A stretch of 59,607 nt of DNA from Eubacteriales bacterium (GCA_018385275.1 JAHAZM010000034.1:1-59607); one strand, 5' to 3'. Shown: positions 1-8,974, counted from the stretch's first letter. The notes: generated by a model from the letters alone, not told the origin. Program-made: numbers and translations.

Positions 1-25
1 ATCTATAAGAAAGGAAAAAAACGAT

Positions 26-2128
26 TTGAAAAGGATCCTGGCCGTCACGCTCATCCTTCTTTTCGCGGTCTGTCTCCCCTCCTGCCAGCCGACCGACGAG
101 GATGCCGCCGCCGTCAACGCGCTGACCGATACGTTCTTCTCCGCCTGGCGCGCCGCCGACTATGACGGCATGTACGCCTGTCTTTCCCGGAGCACGAAAC
201 AAAATTTCACCAAAGAAGAATTCGCCTCCGTCTACGCCGACACGGCCGCGGCGCTGGGTTTCCAGCTCGTCACCATCCTGCCTGGAAGCACGACGCGCGT
301 TTCAGAGGCGCAGTACGCCTGCTCGTTTTCCGTTTCTTATCTGACCCAGAACGCGGGGCTGCTCGACTACGACATGACCGCCGACGTCTATTTTTCCAGC
401 CGGGGCTGGGAGCTCGAGTGGAACCCGGGCCTGGTGCTGCCGGGACTGCAGAAAGGCGACACGATCCGCTACGTCATCCTGAAAGCCAAACGGGGCGAGA
501 TCTTTGACAGCGAAGGACGACTGCTGGCCGCCAACGGCTACGCCGATACCGTGGTGCTCAATCTGCTGACCTGTCAGGACACCGGCGCGGCGGCCGCGGC
601 GCTGGCTCCGCTGCTGGGCGTGGAGGAAAAAGCCCTCCTCGACAAGATCGACAAAGCCGTCGAGCGGAACGAACAGGTCGCTCTGCTGGCGGATTATCTG
701 CCCGGCACCCTGTCCGAAACTCTGCGCGACTCTCTGACCGCTTTCGACGACGTCTACGTCGACAGTTCCCTCTTCACACCGATCCGCTACTATCCCTACG
801 GGCAGTACGCCTCTCATCTGATCGGCTACGTCGGCGCCATCACCGCCGAAGAACTCAAAACCGAGACCTACGCCGGTTACAAAGGCACCGAGCTGGTCGG
901 CAAGACCGGTCTCGAGGCCTCTTACGAGCGCATTCTCCACGGGGTCGACGGCGAACGTCTTGCCGTCTATTCCGCCGCCGGCAAACGGCGCTTCGATCTG
1001 CGCTGCATCCCCGCCGTCGACGGCCGGGACGTCAAGCTCACCATCGACATCTCCTACCAGGCCTCCGTCGAACAGACTATCCTGAAGTATATTCACGAAA
1101 ACCAGACCGCCGCGGCCGTCGCGCTCGATCCGACGACCGGAAAACTGCTCGCCGCGGCCAGTTATCCCAGTTATAACAACAACGCTTTTTCCTCCGGCAT
1201 CAGCAAGAGCGAGTGGGCTTATTATCAGGATGAGAAGAACCTGTATCCCCTGCTCAACCGCGTGACACGCGGCCAGTACGCGCCCGGCTCGACGATGAAA
1301 CCCTTCGTCGCCTCCTGGGCGCTGGACGCTGGCGTCCTGACGACGTCCGACGTCTTCCCCTACTCGATCACCTCCGACGGCTACTGGAATCCCGTCTCCA
1401 TGTATCCGAAATGGGCTTATCACCGCATCAAGCGCCACACCTCGGGAAGCGGTCCGCTCAATATGTTCCGCGGGCTCGTGCATTCCGACAATATCTACTT
1501 TGCGTGGGCGGCGCTGAAACTGGGCGGCGAGGCCTTCACCGAGCGCGCCGTGCAGCTCGGCTTCACGACGGCCATTGATTTTGAAACGGCGGTTCTGCCG
1601 CCGCAGATCTCCGGCGCACGCGACGTCCGCACCGATCTGGGCCTGCTGGCCGACAGCGGCTACGGACAGGGCGAAATGCTGGTCACGCCCCTGCAGATGG
1701 CCTGTTTCTACGGCGCGCTGGCCAACAACGGCACGATCATGACGCCTTACGTCGTCGAATCCGTCAACACGGACGAAAACGGCGCCCTTTCTCCCGTTTC
1801 CGTTACCGAGCCGACCGTCTGGCGCGCCGACGTGCTCAGCGCGTCATCGCTGTCCCAGGTCCTGCCCCTCATGGTCGAAGTCGTCAATCAGGGCACCGGC
1901 TACAACGCCCGCATTTCCGGCGTCAGCGTCGCCGGAAAAACCGGAACGGCGCAGGTCGGCGACCGCGAGCACACCTGGATGATCTGCTTCGTCAACGACG
2001 ATACCGCCGATCTTCTGGTCTGCGTCATGGTCGATTCCCCCGCCGACGCTGCCAGCGACCGCGTGCTGATGGCCCGCTCCATCATGAAAATCTATTTGGA
2101 TTCCATAAAGGAGGAAAGCGCATCATGA
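26..2128 (+). CDS. Class B penicillin-binding protein (transpeptidase), lipoprotein-like N-terminus
   Basis: Cell-wall transpeptidase that cross-links peptidoglycan outside the membrane. The N-terminus is a hydrophobic signal ending in LPSC near residues 17-20, so it may be a lipoprotein. An NTF2-like (MecA_N-type) domain covers roughly residues 30-140. A PBP dimerisation region follows, then the transpeptidase domain with the three active-site motifs: STMK with nucleophile Ser422, SDN at 487-489 and KTGT at 638-641. The 700-residue length and domain order fit PBP2a/PBP3-type enzymes of Firmicutes. The start is a TTG preceded by AAGAAAGGAAA. The stop overlaps the next ATG (ATGA), so it is the first visible gene of an operon with the DUF2284 gene, trmL and mazG. 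Low intrinsic beta-lactam affinity is possible for this family but cannot be read from the sequence. Confidence 0.93.
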   Translation: MKRILAVTLILLFAVCLPSCQPTDEDAAAVNALTDTFFSAWRAADYDGMYACLSRSTKQNFTKEEFASVYADTAAALGFQLVTILPGSTTRVSEAQYACSFSVSYLTQNAGLLDYDMTADVYFSSRGWELEWNPGLVLPGLQKGDTIRYVILKAKRGEIFDSEGRLLAANGYADTVVLNLLTCQDTGAAAAALAPLLGVEEKALLDKIDKAVERNEQVALLADYLPGTLSETLRDSLTAFDDVYVDSSLFTPIRYYPYGQYASHLIGYVGAITAEELKTETYAGYKGTELVGKTGLEASYERILHGVDGERLAVYSAAGKRRFDLRCIPAVDGRDVKLTIDISYQASVEQTILKYIHENQTAAAVALDPTTGKLLAAASYPSYNNNAFSSGISKSEWAYYQDEKNLYPLLNRVTRGQYAPGSTMKPFVASWALDAGVLTTSDVFPYSITSDGYWNPVSMYPKWAYHRIKRHTSGSGPLNMFRGLVHSDNIYFAWAALKLGGEAFTERAVQLGFTTAIDFETAVLPPQISGARDVRTDLGLLADSGYGQGEMLVTPLQMACFYGALANNGTIMTPYVVESVNTDENGALSPVSVTEPTVWRADVLSASSLSQVLPLMVEVVNQGTGYNARISGVSVAGKTGTAQVGDREHTWMICFVNDDTADLLVCVMVDSPADAASDRVLMARSIMKIYLDSIKEESAS

Positions 2129-2673
2129 ACCGAGACGAAGTGATTCGCCGTATGAAAGAACTGGGGCTGACCGCCTGCGTCTTTCTCGACGACGCCGACG
2201 CCATCCGCGTCTATCCCGAGTTTCGCGTGCTGTGCGAGAAAAACACCTGCCGCGCTTACGACACCAACTGGGCCGGCCCGCCCGCCTGCGGCACGATCGA
2301 AGAGTGCGAAGCTCGTATTCGCCAGTATAAGCGCTCGATTTTTCTTCAATATGTACATACGCTCATAGATTCATATGATTTCGAAGGCATGGCCGAAAGC
2401 GCCCGCCTTTTCCGGGACATGATGAGCGCGGCCAAGAGCGCTTTCCGGGAGCTGTACGACGGAGACTTTCTGATCCTCGGCGCGGGCTGCTGCCGTTATT
2501 GTGAAAAATGCACCTATCCCGACGCGCCCTGCCGCCATCCGGACAAAGCCATCTCCTCCGTGGAATCCTACGGCCTCAACGTGACCGACCTGACGAAAAT
2601 GGCCGGCGCCGATTACGCCTGGAGCAGCGGAAAGATGTACAACGTCGGCATGATCTTTTACGACAGGAGATGA
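2125..2673 (+). CDS. DUF2284 family predicted metal-binding protein
   Basis: Small cytoplasmic protein of 182 residues. The C-terminal half carries a cysteine cluster, CCRYCEKCTYPDAPCRHP, around residues 122-139, followed by a conserved S-x-E-x-x-G-L-N-V stretch. This is the DUF2284 signature, and the cysteines probably bind a metal or an iron-sulfur cluster. The biochemical role of the family is not established. It overlaps the PBP stop codon by ATGA and is followed seven bases later by trmL, so it is co-transcribed with wall and RNA-modification genes; nothing in the context fixes its function. Confidence 0.8.
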   Translation: MNRDEVIRRMKELGLTACVFLDDADAIRVYPEFRVLCEKNTCRAYDTNWAGPPACGTIEECEARIRQYKRSIFLQYVHTLIDSYDFEGMAESARLFRDMMSAAKSAFRELYDGDFLILGAGCCRYCEKCTYPDAPCRHPDKAISSVESYGLNVTDLTKMAGADYAWSSGKMYNVGMIFYDRR

Positions 2674-2680
2674 CCCCTCT

Positions 2681-3172
2681 TTGTTCCATATCGCGCTCAT
2701 CGAGCCGGAGATTCCGCAGAATACCGGCAATATTGCCCGTCTCTGCTCCGTCACAGGCACGCATCTGCATTTGGTCAAACCCCTCGGTTTTGAGCTCTCC
2801 AGCGCCCGTCTCAAGCGCGCCGGTCTGGACTACTGGGACGAGTTGGCCGTGACCGTATATGAAAACCTGGCCGAGTTCCTCGAGCGCAACCGCGGCGCGG
2901 TCATGTTTTTCGCCTCCAGCAAAGCCGCGCAGGCGCATACCGACGTGACGTATCCCGACGGCGCCTTTCTCGTTTTCGGAAAAGAGACCCACGGACTGCC
3001 CGAAAGCCTGCTGGCGGCCCATTACGACCGGGCGGTGCGCATCCCCATGCGTCCTTCCTCCCGCTGTCTGAATCTCTCCAGCAGCGCCGCCGTCATCCTG
3101 TACGAGGCGCTGCGGCAAACGCACTATCAAGGCCTGACCGCTCACGGCGAACTGACCGGACGCGGGGATTAA
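2681..3172 (+). CDS. trmL: tRNA (cytidine/uridine(34)-2'-O)-methyltransferase TrmL
   Basis: SPOUT-class methyltransferase that 2'-O-methylates the wobble base of certain tRNA-Leu species with S-adenosylmethionine. The 163-residue protein starts with the TrmL hallmark IALIEPEIPQNTGNIARLC. It contains FGKETHGLP in the middle and IPMRPSSRCLNLSSSAAV near the C-terminus, which form the trefoil-knot cofactor site. The length is typical of stand-alone TrmL/CspR. The start is TTG behind AGGAG at suitable spacing, seven bases after the DUF2284 stop. mazG follows 13 bases later in the same operon. Confidence 0.93.
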   Translation: MFHIALIEPEIPQNTGNIARLCSVTGTHLHLVKPLGFELSSARLKRAGLDYWDELAVTVYENLAEFLERNRGAVMFFASSKAAQAHTDVTYPDGAFLVFGKETHGLPESLLAAHYDRAVRIPMRPSSRCLNLSSSAAVILYEALRQTHYQGLTAHGELTGRGD

Positions 3173-3185
3173 GGAGGAAACCGGA

Positions 3186-4631
3186 TTGCTTACCATCATC
3201 GGACTTGGTTACGGGGGCGAAGGCGGCCTGACGCTCGGCGCCCTGACGAAATTAAAAACGGGGGACGTTGTCTTCCTGCGCACGGGCGAATGCTCCGTCG
3301 CCGGTTTTTTGGCGGAAATGGGCGTTCGTTTCCGCACCATGGACGATCTGTACGAGTCGGCCGAGGATTTTGACCGTCTCAATCAGGCCATCGCTGAGCG
3401 CGTTCTTCAGAAAACGGACGGCGACGTGGTCTACGCCGTTCCCGGCGCGGGCAACGCCTCCGACAGCTCCGTGGCGGCTCTGATGACCGCCGCCGAAAAC
3501 GCCGGCCTCCCCGTTGAAAGCATCAGCGGGATCTCCTACGCCGACGCGGCGCTGGCCGCCGCCCGGCTGAACGAAGCGAAAAATTGCCGTATTCTCAGCT
3601 GTTCCGACGCGGCGCAGGTATATTTAGACAGCAGATCGGTCAATATTATAACCGAGATCCATTCGCGCGCCGCCGCCTCCGAGCTCAAGCTCCGCCTCAT
3701 GGAGATCCTGTCCGACGAAGCCGAGATCGTCTTTCTCTCCGCTTCGGACGGCGAAACGCTGACTGCGCGCCGCATCCGTCTCTACGAGCTGGATCAGCAG
3801 GAGCGCTACGATCATCTGACCGGCGTCGTCACGCTGCCGATTAAAGAACTGACCGCTCTGGAGCACTTCGATTTTCTGCATCTGGTCGATCTGATGGATC
3901 TGCTTCGCGCGCCGGGCGGCTGCCCGTGGGACCGGGAGCAGACGCACGACAGCATCAAGCAATGTCTCATCGAGGAAGCCTACGAATCCGTCGAAGCCAT
4001 CGAGGACGACGACCCGGGCAAACTGGCCGACGAGCTGGGCGACGTGCTGCTGCAGGTGGTTTTTCACAGCGCCATCGCCGCCGACCGCGGCGAATTTACC
4101 TGGCGCGACGTGACCGAGGCTGTCTGCCGGAAAATGATCCTCCGTCACACGCATATTTTCGGCAGCGACAAAGCGCAGACCGCCGACGACGTACGCCGCA
4201 ACTGGGAAAAAGTCAAGAACGAGAACGCTCACGAAACCGTTGCGCAGGCCATGGAACGGACGCGCAAAGGCCTTCCCTCTCTGATGGGCGCGACCAAGGT
4301 CCAGAACAAAGCCGCGCTGGTGGGCTTTGATTTTGCCGACGCGGCGGATGCTTTTCTGCGCATTCGCGAAGAAAGCGACGAAACGGCCGCGGTCCTGCGC
4401 AGCGGAGACGCCGCGGCGCTGGCCGACGAACTGGGCGATCTTCTCTTCAGCGTCGTCAACGTGGCGCGTCTCTCCGGCGTACAGGCCGAGATCGCCCTGC
4501 AGAAAGCGACGGACAAGTTTATTCGCCGTTTCCGCTATATCGAAGACCACGTCACCGGCTCGGGCAAGCGTTGGGAAGACTTCACGCCCGCCGAACTCGA
4601 CGTCCTTTGGCAGGAGGCCAAAAAAGCTTGA
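3186..4631 (+). CDS. mazG: Tetrapyrrole-methylase-like / MazG fusion, nucleoside triphosphate pyrophosphohydrolase (YabN type)
   Basis: House-cleaning NTP pyrophosphohydrolase that hydrolyses (d)NTPs to monophosphates. The N-terminal ~215 residues (MLTIIGLGYGGEGGLTLGAL onward) resemble SAM-dependent tetrapyrrole methylases. The rest holds two MazG units: the first has CPWDREQTHDS, EEAYE and DELGD metal-binding acidic motifs around residues 240-290, and the second has ADELGDLLFSVVNVARL near residue 420. This methylase-MazG fusion is the Bacillus YabN architecture. Start TTG sits behind AAGGAGG. It is the last gene of the PBP operon, and the AT-rich hup promoter region follows. The substrate of the methylase-like half is unknown in the family. 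Confidence 0.92.
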   Translation: MLTIIGLGYGGEGGLTLGALTKLKTGDVVFLRTGECSVAGFLAEMGVRFRTMDDLYESAEDFDRLNQAIAERVLQKTDGDVVYAVPGAGNASDSSVAALMTAAENAGLPVESISGISYADAALAAARLNEAKNCRILSCSDAAQVYLDSRSVNIITEIHSRAAASELKLRLMEILSDEAEIVFLSASDGETLTARRIRLYELDQQERYDHLTGVVTLPIKELTALEHFDFLHLVDLMDLLRAPGGCPWDREQTHDSIKQCLIEEAYESVEAIEDDDPGKLADELGDVLLQVVFHSAIAADRGEFTWRDVTEAVCRKMILRHTHIFGSDKAQTADDVRRNWEKVKNENAHETVAQAMERTRKGLPSLMGATKVQNKAALVGFDFADAADAFLRIREESDETAAVLRSGDAAALADELGDLLFSVVNVARLSGVQAEIALQKATDKFIRRFRYIEDHVTGSGKRWEDFTPAELDVLWQEAKKA

Positions 4632-4739
4632 TCCCCCGATTGTGACCGAAAAATAAGACAAATTATCGTTTTTCGCCCTTGATATGCTTAAAAAAATTAA
4701 AATTTCGTAAGATTTTTGAGATTTTTTGCAAAAATAGTC

Positions 4740-4768
4740 TTGCAACTTGACGAGAAATATAGTAAAAT
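4740..4768 (+). promoter_or_regulatory. hup promoter
   Basis: TTGCAA (4740-4745), a 17-base spacer, then TAAAAT (4763-4768). The 80 bases upstream are strongly AT-rich compared with the surrounding GC-rich DNA, as expected for an UP element at a highly expressed gene. The hup ATG lies 30 bases downstream with TAGGAGG as its ribosome binding site. Confidence 0.75.
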
Positions 4769-4797
4769 AAAGGTATCAACGATAGGAGGAAATACGT

Positions 4798-5070
4798 ATG
4801 AACAAAACAGAACTCATCAACGCCGTCGCGGAAGCGAACGGGATTACCAAGAAAGATACCGCCAAGATTGTGGAGAGCCTGTTCGACGCCGTCGCCGCTT
4901 CCCTGAAGAACGGCGAAAAAGTGCAGATCATGGGGTTTGGTACGTTTGAAGTCCGTAAACGCGCCGCCCGCACCGGTGTCAACCTGAGAACCAAAAAGCC
5001 GATCAAGATCGCCGCAAGCAAAGCCGTTGCTTTCAAAGCCGGCAAAGCTCTGAAGGATAAAGTAAAATAA
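4798..5070 (+). CDS. hup: HU family DNA-binding protein
   Basis: Nucleoid-associated histone-like protein of 90 residues that dimerises and bends DNA. It starts [20 protein letters not shown] and carries the HU signature [20 protein letters not shown] at about residues 46-65, which includes the base of the beta-arm that enters the minor groove, and ends with the usual Lys-rich helix. Full length. It has its own strong promoter and is closed by a Rho-independent terminator directly downstream, so it is probably monocistronic and highly expressed. Confidence 0.97.
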   Translation: MNKTELINAVAEANGITKKDTAKIVESLFDAVAASLKNGEKVQIMGFGTFEVRKRAARTGVNLRTKKPIKIAASKAVAFKAGKALKDKVK

Positions 5071-5082
5071 GCCGATCACGGA

Positions 5083-5118
5083 AAAACCCGGCGCTCTCTC
5101 GCGCCGGGTTTTCTTTTC
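5083..5118 (+). terminator. hup terminator
   Basis: GC-rich hairpin with arms AAAACCCGGCGC and GCGCCGGGTTTT around a six-base TCTCTC loop, followed by TTTTCTTTT. It lies about 12 bases after the hup stop. Confidence 0.9.
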
Positions 5119-5181
5119 CTTCACGCGTCCGTCGGACTCGTTTTTCTCCCGCCGTCTCTCCGCGAGTCCCCCTCTCAACGG

Positions 5182-5221
5182 AAAAACCCCTCCGGTCACT
5201 CGACCGGAGGGGTTCTTTTTT
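5182..5221. terminator. Bidirectional terminator between hup and the beta-helix lipoprotein gene
   Basis: Perfect 13-base arms AACCCCTCCGGTC / GACCGGAGGGGTT with a short ACTC loop. It has a T-run on the + side and an A-run on the other, so it can terminate both directions. It lies six bases beyond the stop of the minus-strand gene ending at 5227, and is the second of two tandem terminators for +-strand readthrough from hup. Confidence 0.88.
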
Positions 5222-5226
5222 CCCGT

Positions 5227-7230
5227 TTATTTCGCTCTTACGCCCGCGGCGGCTTTGACGGCCGCGACGGCCGCTTCATCCCACAAGTAATTGTTCTCAA
5301 ACTGGTAATGTATCTGTCCCTCTTTGAGCGGCTCCAGCATTTCCAGATCGCGCTCCACCGCCGTGTCGGGACTGGTGTAGTTGTCGTGGATATAGTTGTA
5401 GTCTCCCTTGTAGATCCAGTTGCGGTGCGCGTGATCGATCACGTTGTTCGTCACGGTAAAGCCCGCGCTGCCGTTGTCGAGGTAGATCGCGCCGTAGTCG
5501 TTATTGACTTTGCCGACGTAGTTGTCCGAAATCACGCTCAGGTCGTTGCGGCCCAGCGTATAAATGCCGCCGCCGTCGAACAGCACGTTCATGATGTTCT
5601 CGATATAATTGTGCGTGATGCTGTTGTGGCAGAACAAGAACACGCCCTCGCTGTCACGGTAATACATCGTACCAAGCTCCTGCTTGTTGTACCCCCAGCC
5701 CCAGCCGAACGAGATCCCCGTGTACGGCATGTTAATGATGGTGTTGTACGATACGTCCGTATAGCGCACGTATCCCACCGCGATACCGCAGCCGCCGGAA
5801 TATACGCTCGCGCAGTTGTCGATATAGTTATCCGTGATATTGTTGTTCTCCGTCAGCATCCAGCTCTTTTTGTCAAAGTTCGTGCCCTTCCGGTTGATCG
5901 CGTTGTGGTCGGTATCGTGGAATCCGCCCAGCATCACGCCCGTTCCGGCACAGTCGATAAAGCGGTTATACGTGACGGCGCAGTTCTTCGCGCCGACCTC
6001 CAGATGCAGTCCCGCGTTGCCGAGATTGGTAAACAGGTCGCCGTTGAAGATCACGTTGGTTACGCAGTTGCCGTAGATCGCCGCCGACGGCGTCAGGCAG
6101 TTCTTGTTCTCCCAGGTCGTACTGGCGTTGACGCCGCGCGCCTTGTAGAAATTCGCCTGGATCGTCAGCAGACCGAAATCGCTGCTGGCCTGCAGCCACG
6201 TCGTATGGCTGAAGGTCAGTCCGTCGAAAACGATCCCGGATACGAACGCCGTCTCTTCGCCTTCAAAAAGCATCAGATGCTCGAGCCGGCCCAGAACGGT
6301 CTTGGCCGTGCTCAGATCTTCTCCCTCGCGCGGGATATAGTAGATCGTGCCGGTCCCGCTGTTGAGATACCACTCGCCGGCCTCGTCCAGGAATTCATAG
6401 GCGTTCTCCAGCCGCACGACCTGATCGGTGTTAAAAGCCACGCCGCCGTGACTGGCCGTCTGCACATAGCTCTTCCAGCCCGGCTGCTTCATGACGAGCT
6501 TGGCGCTCCCGTCCTCAAAGCTCACGGACTCGGCGTCGATACGCGGCAGATTCCACATATTCTGCATGACGACCTCCAGATCCTGCGGACGGGCCAGCCC
6601 CTCCGGAATGCCGTTCATGAAATACAGCGCGGTCTCGTCAAAAGCCACGCACCTGAACGTCTCCGAGTGAGCGCGGTCGGCGCGCACGCCGTTGACGAAA
6701 AAGTCGCGGCTCTCGATTCCCTCCGCCGGCGCGGACCAGATGTTCTTCTCGCTGTCGGCCAGCGTCCAGCCTGTCACGGTTTTCCCGCCGGAAATCACGG
6801 CCTTCTCGCCCTGATAGGACGTATATACGGTGGTCTTGCCCTCCGCGCTGTCCGCGGCGGTGAAAACCAGCGCCTCGCTCAGCTCATAGGTGCCGCCGCG
6901 CAGGTACACGATGACCTCTCTCTCCGCTTCGGCCAGTCTGGCGCGCGCCAGCTCCTGCGCTTTGACCAGACTCTTGACCGGCGCGGCCAGGGTGCCGGCC
7001 GCGCTGTCGTCGCCGTTGACCGCGTCGACGAATACGTTGCTCGCCTCGTCCTTGACTTCATACGAGGACGTTTTCTCCGGTTCCGGCGTGGGCTCGGGCG
7101 TCGGCTCCGGGGTCGGTTCCGCCGTCGGCGCGGGCGTCGGTGTCGGCGTCGGCGTGCCGGCGCAGGCCGTCAGACAGCCGATCAGCAGGCTTGCCCCGAT
7201 CAGAATCGCAATCAGTTTCTTTACACGCAT
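5227..7230 (-). CDS. Secreted right-handed parallel beta-helix lipoprotein (possible glycoside hydrolase/lyase)
   Basis: The 667-residue protein has a lipoprotein signal (LLIGCLTACAG), then a Pro/Thr/Glu-rich linker at about residues 26-52, then a sequence of the type FVDAVNGDDSAAGTLAAPVK with LRGGTYELSEAL. This opening is typical of surface beta-helix enzymes such as pectate-lyase-like and GH141-like proteins. Many later repeats of the N-x-I-x-x-N-Y-I-x-N type (about residues 340-640) are the coils of a parallel beta-helix. Probable role: anchored outside the cell, binding or cleaving plant or host polysaccharide; the exact substrate cannot be assigned. ATG start with AGGAG. It has its own promoter and a terminator directly after the stop. 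Confidence 0.8.
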   Translation of the reverse strand: MRVKKLIAILIGASLLIGCLTACAGTPTPTPTPAPTAEPTPEPTPEPTPEPEKTSSYEVKDEASNVFVDAVNGDDSAAGTLAAPVKSLVKAQELARARLAEAEREVIVYLRGGTYELSEALVFTAADSAEGKTTVYTSYQGEKAVISGGKTVTGWTLADSEKNIWSAPAEGIESRDFFVNGVRADRAHSETFRCVAFDETALYFMNGIPEGLARPQDLEVVMQNMWNLPRIDAESVSFEDGSAKLVMKQPGWKSYVQTASHGGVAFNTDQVVRLENAYEFLDEAGEWYLNSGTGTIYYIPREGEDLSTAKTVLGRLEHLMLFEGEETAFVSGIVFDGLTFSHTTWLQASSDFGLLTIQANFYKARGVNASTTWENKNCLTPSAAIYGNCVTNVIFNGDLFTNLGNAGLHLEVGAKNCAVTYNRFIDCAGTGVMLGGFHDTDHNAINRKGTNFDKKSWMLTENNNITDNYIDNCASVYSGGCGIAVGYVRYTDVSYNTIINMPYTGISFGWGWGYNKQELGTMYYRDSEGVFLFCHNSITHNYIENIMNVLFDGGGIYTLGRNDLSVISDNYVGKVNNDYGAIYLDNGSAGFTVTNNVIDHAHRNWIYKGDYNYIHDNYTSPDTAVERDLEMLEPLKEGQIHYQFENNYLWDEAAVAAVKAAAGVRAK

Positions 7231-7263
7231 GATTCAGCTTCTCCTTCAACAATTTCTTTCTTT

Positions 7264-7292
7264 ATTATATCTAATTCAATTAAAGAATTCAA
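7264..7292 (-). promoter_or_regulatory. Promoter of the beta-helix lipoprotein gene
   Basis: Read on the minus strand: TTGAAT (7287-7292), 17-base spacer, TATAAT (7264-7269). The start codon lies about 34 bases downstream. Confidence 0.75.
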
Positions 7293-7335
7293 GTTCTTTC
7301 TTCTTCATCTTACCGAAAAAAACATTAAGTTTTCG

Positions 7336-7364
7336 ACATATTCCGGTCCGCCCCGTCATAGAAT
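7336..7364 (+). promoter_or_regulatory. Possible SigE/SigK-like sporulation promoter of ylmC/ymxH
   Basis: ACATATT (7336-7342), 14-base spacer, CATAGAAT (7357-7364). This is close to the mother-cell sigma consensus (KMATATT - 14 - CATACAMT). The predicted transcription start would fall at the edge of the ribosome binding site GAGGTGAG (7370-7377), which leaves almost no leader and weakens the call. Confidence 0.35.
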
Positions 7365-7381
7365 GTGCCGAGGTGAGAGAA

Positions 7382-7648
7382 ATGCTCGTAAGAGCCAGTG
7401 CTCTGAAACGCAAGGAAGTCATCAACGTCTGCGACGGCCGGAGACTGGGCGTCATTTCCGATCTCGAACTGATCCTGCCGGAAGGCCGCATCCAGGCCGT
7501 CGTCGTCCCGGGGCCCGGGTCGCTGGGCGGGCTGTTCCGCCCCTGCCAGCCCATCGTGGTCCCGTGGTGCAATATCCGCAAGATCGGCGACGACGTCATC
7601 ATCGTGGACGCGCCCCGCAATTACTGTAAACAGTTAGAGCAAAATTAA
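7382..7648 (+). CDS. YlmC/YmxH family PRC-barrel protein (sporulation-associated)
   Basis: An 88-residue PRC-barrel protein starting MLVRASALKRKEVINVCDGR, with GRRLGVISDLEL and a central G-rich segment, ending VIIVDAPRNYCKQLEQN. The match to the YlmC/YmxH family of spore-forming Firmicutes is clear. Members are usually linked to sporulation or division loci; their molecular role is unknown, perhaps a scaffold at the membrane. The ATG is preceded by GAGGTGAG. nrdR follows after a separate promoter. Its presence is one of the few hints in this window that the organism descends from spore formers. Confidence 0.85.
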   Translation: MLVRASALKRKEVINVCDGRRLGVISDLELILPEGRIQAVVVPGPGSLGGLFRPCQPIVVPWCNIRKIGDDVIIVDAPRNYCKQLEQN

Positions 7649-7651
7649 CTC

Positions 7652-7680
7652 TTGAAGTTATCGCCGGATAATGCTATAAT
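7652..7680 (+). promoter_or_regulatory. nrdR promoter
   Basis: TTGAAG (7652-7657), 17-base spacer, perfect TATAAT (7675-7680). The AAAGGAG site and nrdR ATG follow. Confidence 0.8.
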
Positions 7681-7709
7681 AAGAATAATCTTCTCAAAGG
7701 AGAACCGTT

Positions 7710-8165
7710 ATGAGATGCATGTATTGCGGACATACCGAGAGTAAAGTCATCGATTCGCGCCCCACGGAGGACGGCACCTCGATCCGCCGCCGCCGCGAAT
7801 GCATGGGCTGCGGCCGGCGTTTCACCACCTATGAGCACATCGAAACGACCCCCGTTCTCGTCATCAAAAAGGACGGAAGCCGCCAGATCTTCAATCCCGA
7901 CAAGATCCGCAACGGCATCATCAAATCCTGCGAGAAGCGCCCCGTTTCCATGGAAGACATCGACCGCATCGTGGCCGACATCGAGAAGCAGATCAACAAC
8001 CGTCTCGAGCCCGAGGTCTCCAGTCAGGAGATCGGCGAAACGGTCATGAACGAGCTCAAGAGCCTCGACGAGGTCGCGTACGTACGGTTCGCCTCGGTCT
8101 ACCGCCATTTCAAGGACATCAACACCTTCATGGACGAACTGCAGTCCCTTCTGAACGAACAATGA
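7710..8165 (+). CDS. nrdR: Transcriptional repressor NrdR
   Basis: Represses ribonucleotide reductase genes in response to ATP/dATP. The 151-residue protein has an N-terminal zinc ribbon with Cys3, Cys6, Cys31 and Cys34 (MRCMYCG ... [10 protein letters not shown]), then an ATP-cone domain from about residue 49, which includes [10 protein letters not shown] and [11 protein letters not shown]. The length and the motifs are canonical. Its own promoter precedes it, and its stop overlaps the pgeF start (ATGA), so the two are co-transcribed. No nrd genes or obvious NrdR boxes were seen in the window. Confidence 0.97.
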   Translation: MRCMYCGHTESKVIDSRPTEDGTSIRRRRECMGCGRRFTTYEHIETTPVLVIKKDGSRQIFNPDKIRNGIIKSCEKRPVSMEDIDRIVADIEKQINNRLEPEVSSQEIGETVMNELKSLDEVAYVRFASVYRHFKDINTFMDELQSLLNEQ

Positions 8166-8965
8166 GTCAATACTGTGAAAAAAACGGGGTGCGGCTTCTC
8201 AGCGTCGCGCCTCGTCTGTTTTCTCCGGAGGCGGAGGCCTGGTTCACGACCCGCGTCGGCGGCGTCAGCACGGGCGCTTTTTCTTCGCTGAACCTTTCGA
8301 CGCGCCATGACGACGCGCCGGAGAACGTGGAAAAAAACTTTCTCCTCGCCTGTGAAGCCATGGGCCTCGACAGCCGGGATCTGATCTTCGCTCAGCAGAA
8401 ACACACCGCCGAATGCGCCCTCGTGACTGCGCGCGACGTCCATCGCGGCCGTTTCATCGCCGGAGCCGTTCCCGGCGTCGACGCGCTCATCACCTCTGAG
8501 ATCGGTCCTGTGTTGACGGTACGCACCGCCGACTGCGTGCCCGTTTTCTTATCGGATCGGCGGCACGGCGCGATCGCCGCGATCCACTCGGGGTGGCGCG
8601 GCACGCTCCATGCCATCACTCTGCGCACGCTGGAACGGATGCGCAGCGAATTCGGCACGGAGGGAATCGACGTCTGTGCCGCCGTCGGTCCCTGCATCTG
8701 TGCCGACTGCTTCGAGGTCGATCCGCCGGTGGCGGACGAGTTTATCGCCGCGTACGGCATGAAACGCCTCGTCCGCACCGGTCCCAAATACCACATTGAT
8801 CTGGCGGGACACGTGCTGGATCAACTGACCGGGTTCGGCGTCCCGGAAACTCAGATCGAAGCCGAGCGCATCTGCACGGCGCACCATACCGATCTGTATT
8901 TCTCTCACCGCGCCGAGCACGGTTATACCGGCGGGATGTGCGGCTTTATCCGGCGTCTTCGCTGA
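8162..8965 (+). CDS. pgeF: Multicopper-oxidase-like purine nucleoside phosphorylase / peptidoglycan editing factor (YlmD/YfiH)
   Basis: Laccase-domain (DUF152) protein of 267 residues. Family members act as zinc-dependent purine nucleoside phosphorylase/adenosine deaminase, and the E. coli homologue corrects misincorporated serine in peptidoglycan precursors. Visible marks: [20 protein letters not shown] near the N-terminus, [23 protein letters not shown] with IHSGWRGT (metal-binding His/Cys region), and a C-terminal THR-like segment [17 protein letters not shown]. It overlaps nrdR by four bases and is followed by a terminator. Which of the two activities matters here cannot be told. Confidence 0.92.
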   Translation: MSQYCEKNGVRLLSVAPRLFSPEAEAWFTTRVGGVSTGAFSSLNLSTRHDDAPENVEKNFLLACEAMGLDSRDLIFAQQKHTAECALVTARDVHRGRFIAGAVPGVDALITSEIGPVLTVRTADCVPVFLSDRRHGAIAAIHSGWRGTLHAITLRTLERMRSEFGTEGIDVCAAVGPCICADCFEVDPPVADEFIAAYGMKRLVRTGPKYHIDLAGHVLDQLTGFGVPETQIEAERICTAHHTDLYFSHRAEHGYTGGMCGFIRRLR

Positions 8966-8974
8966 TCTTTCTTT

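Noticed and set aside
4650..4740. Horizontally acquired AT-rich island before hup
   Set aside because: Only about 100 bases and exactly at a strong promoter; explained by an UP element.
6890..7381. Long N-terminal extension of the ylmC/ymxH frame
   Set aside because: It runs antisense through the beta-helix lipoprotein gene and its promoter. The conserved protein starts at ATG 7382 with a good ribosome binding site.
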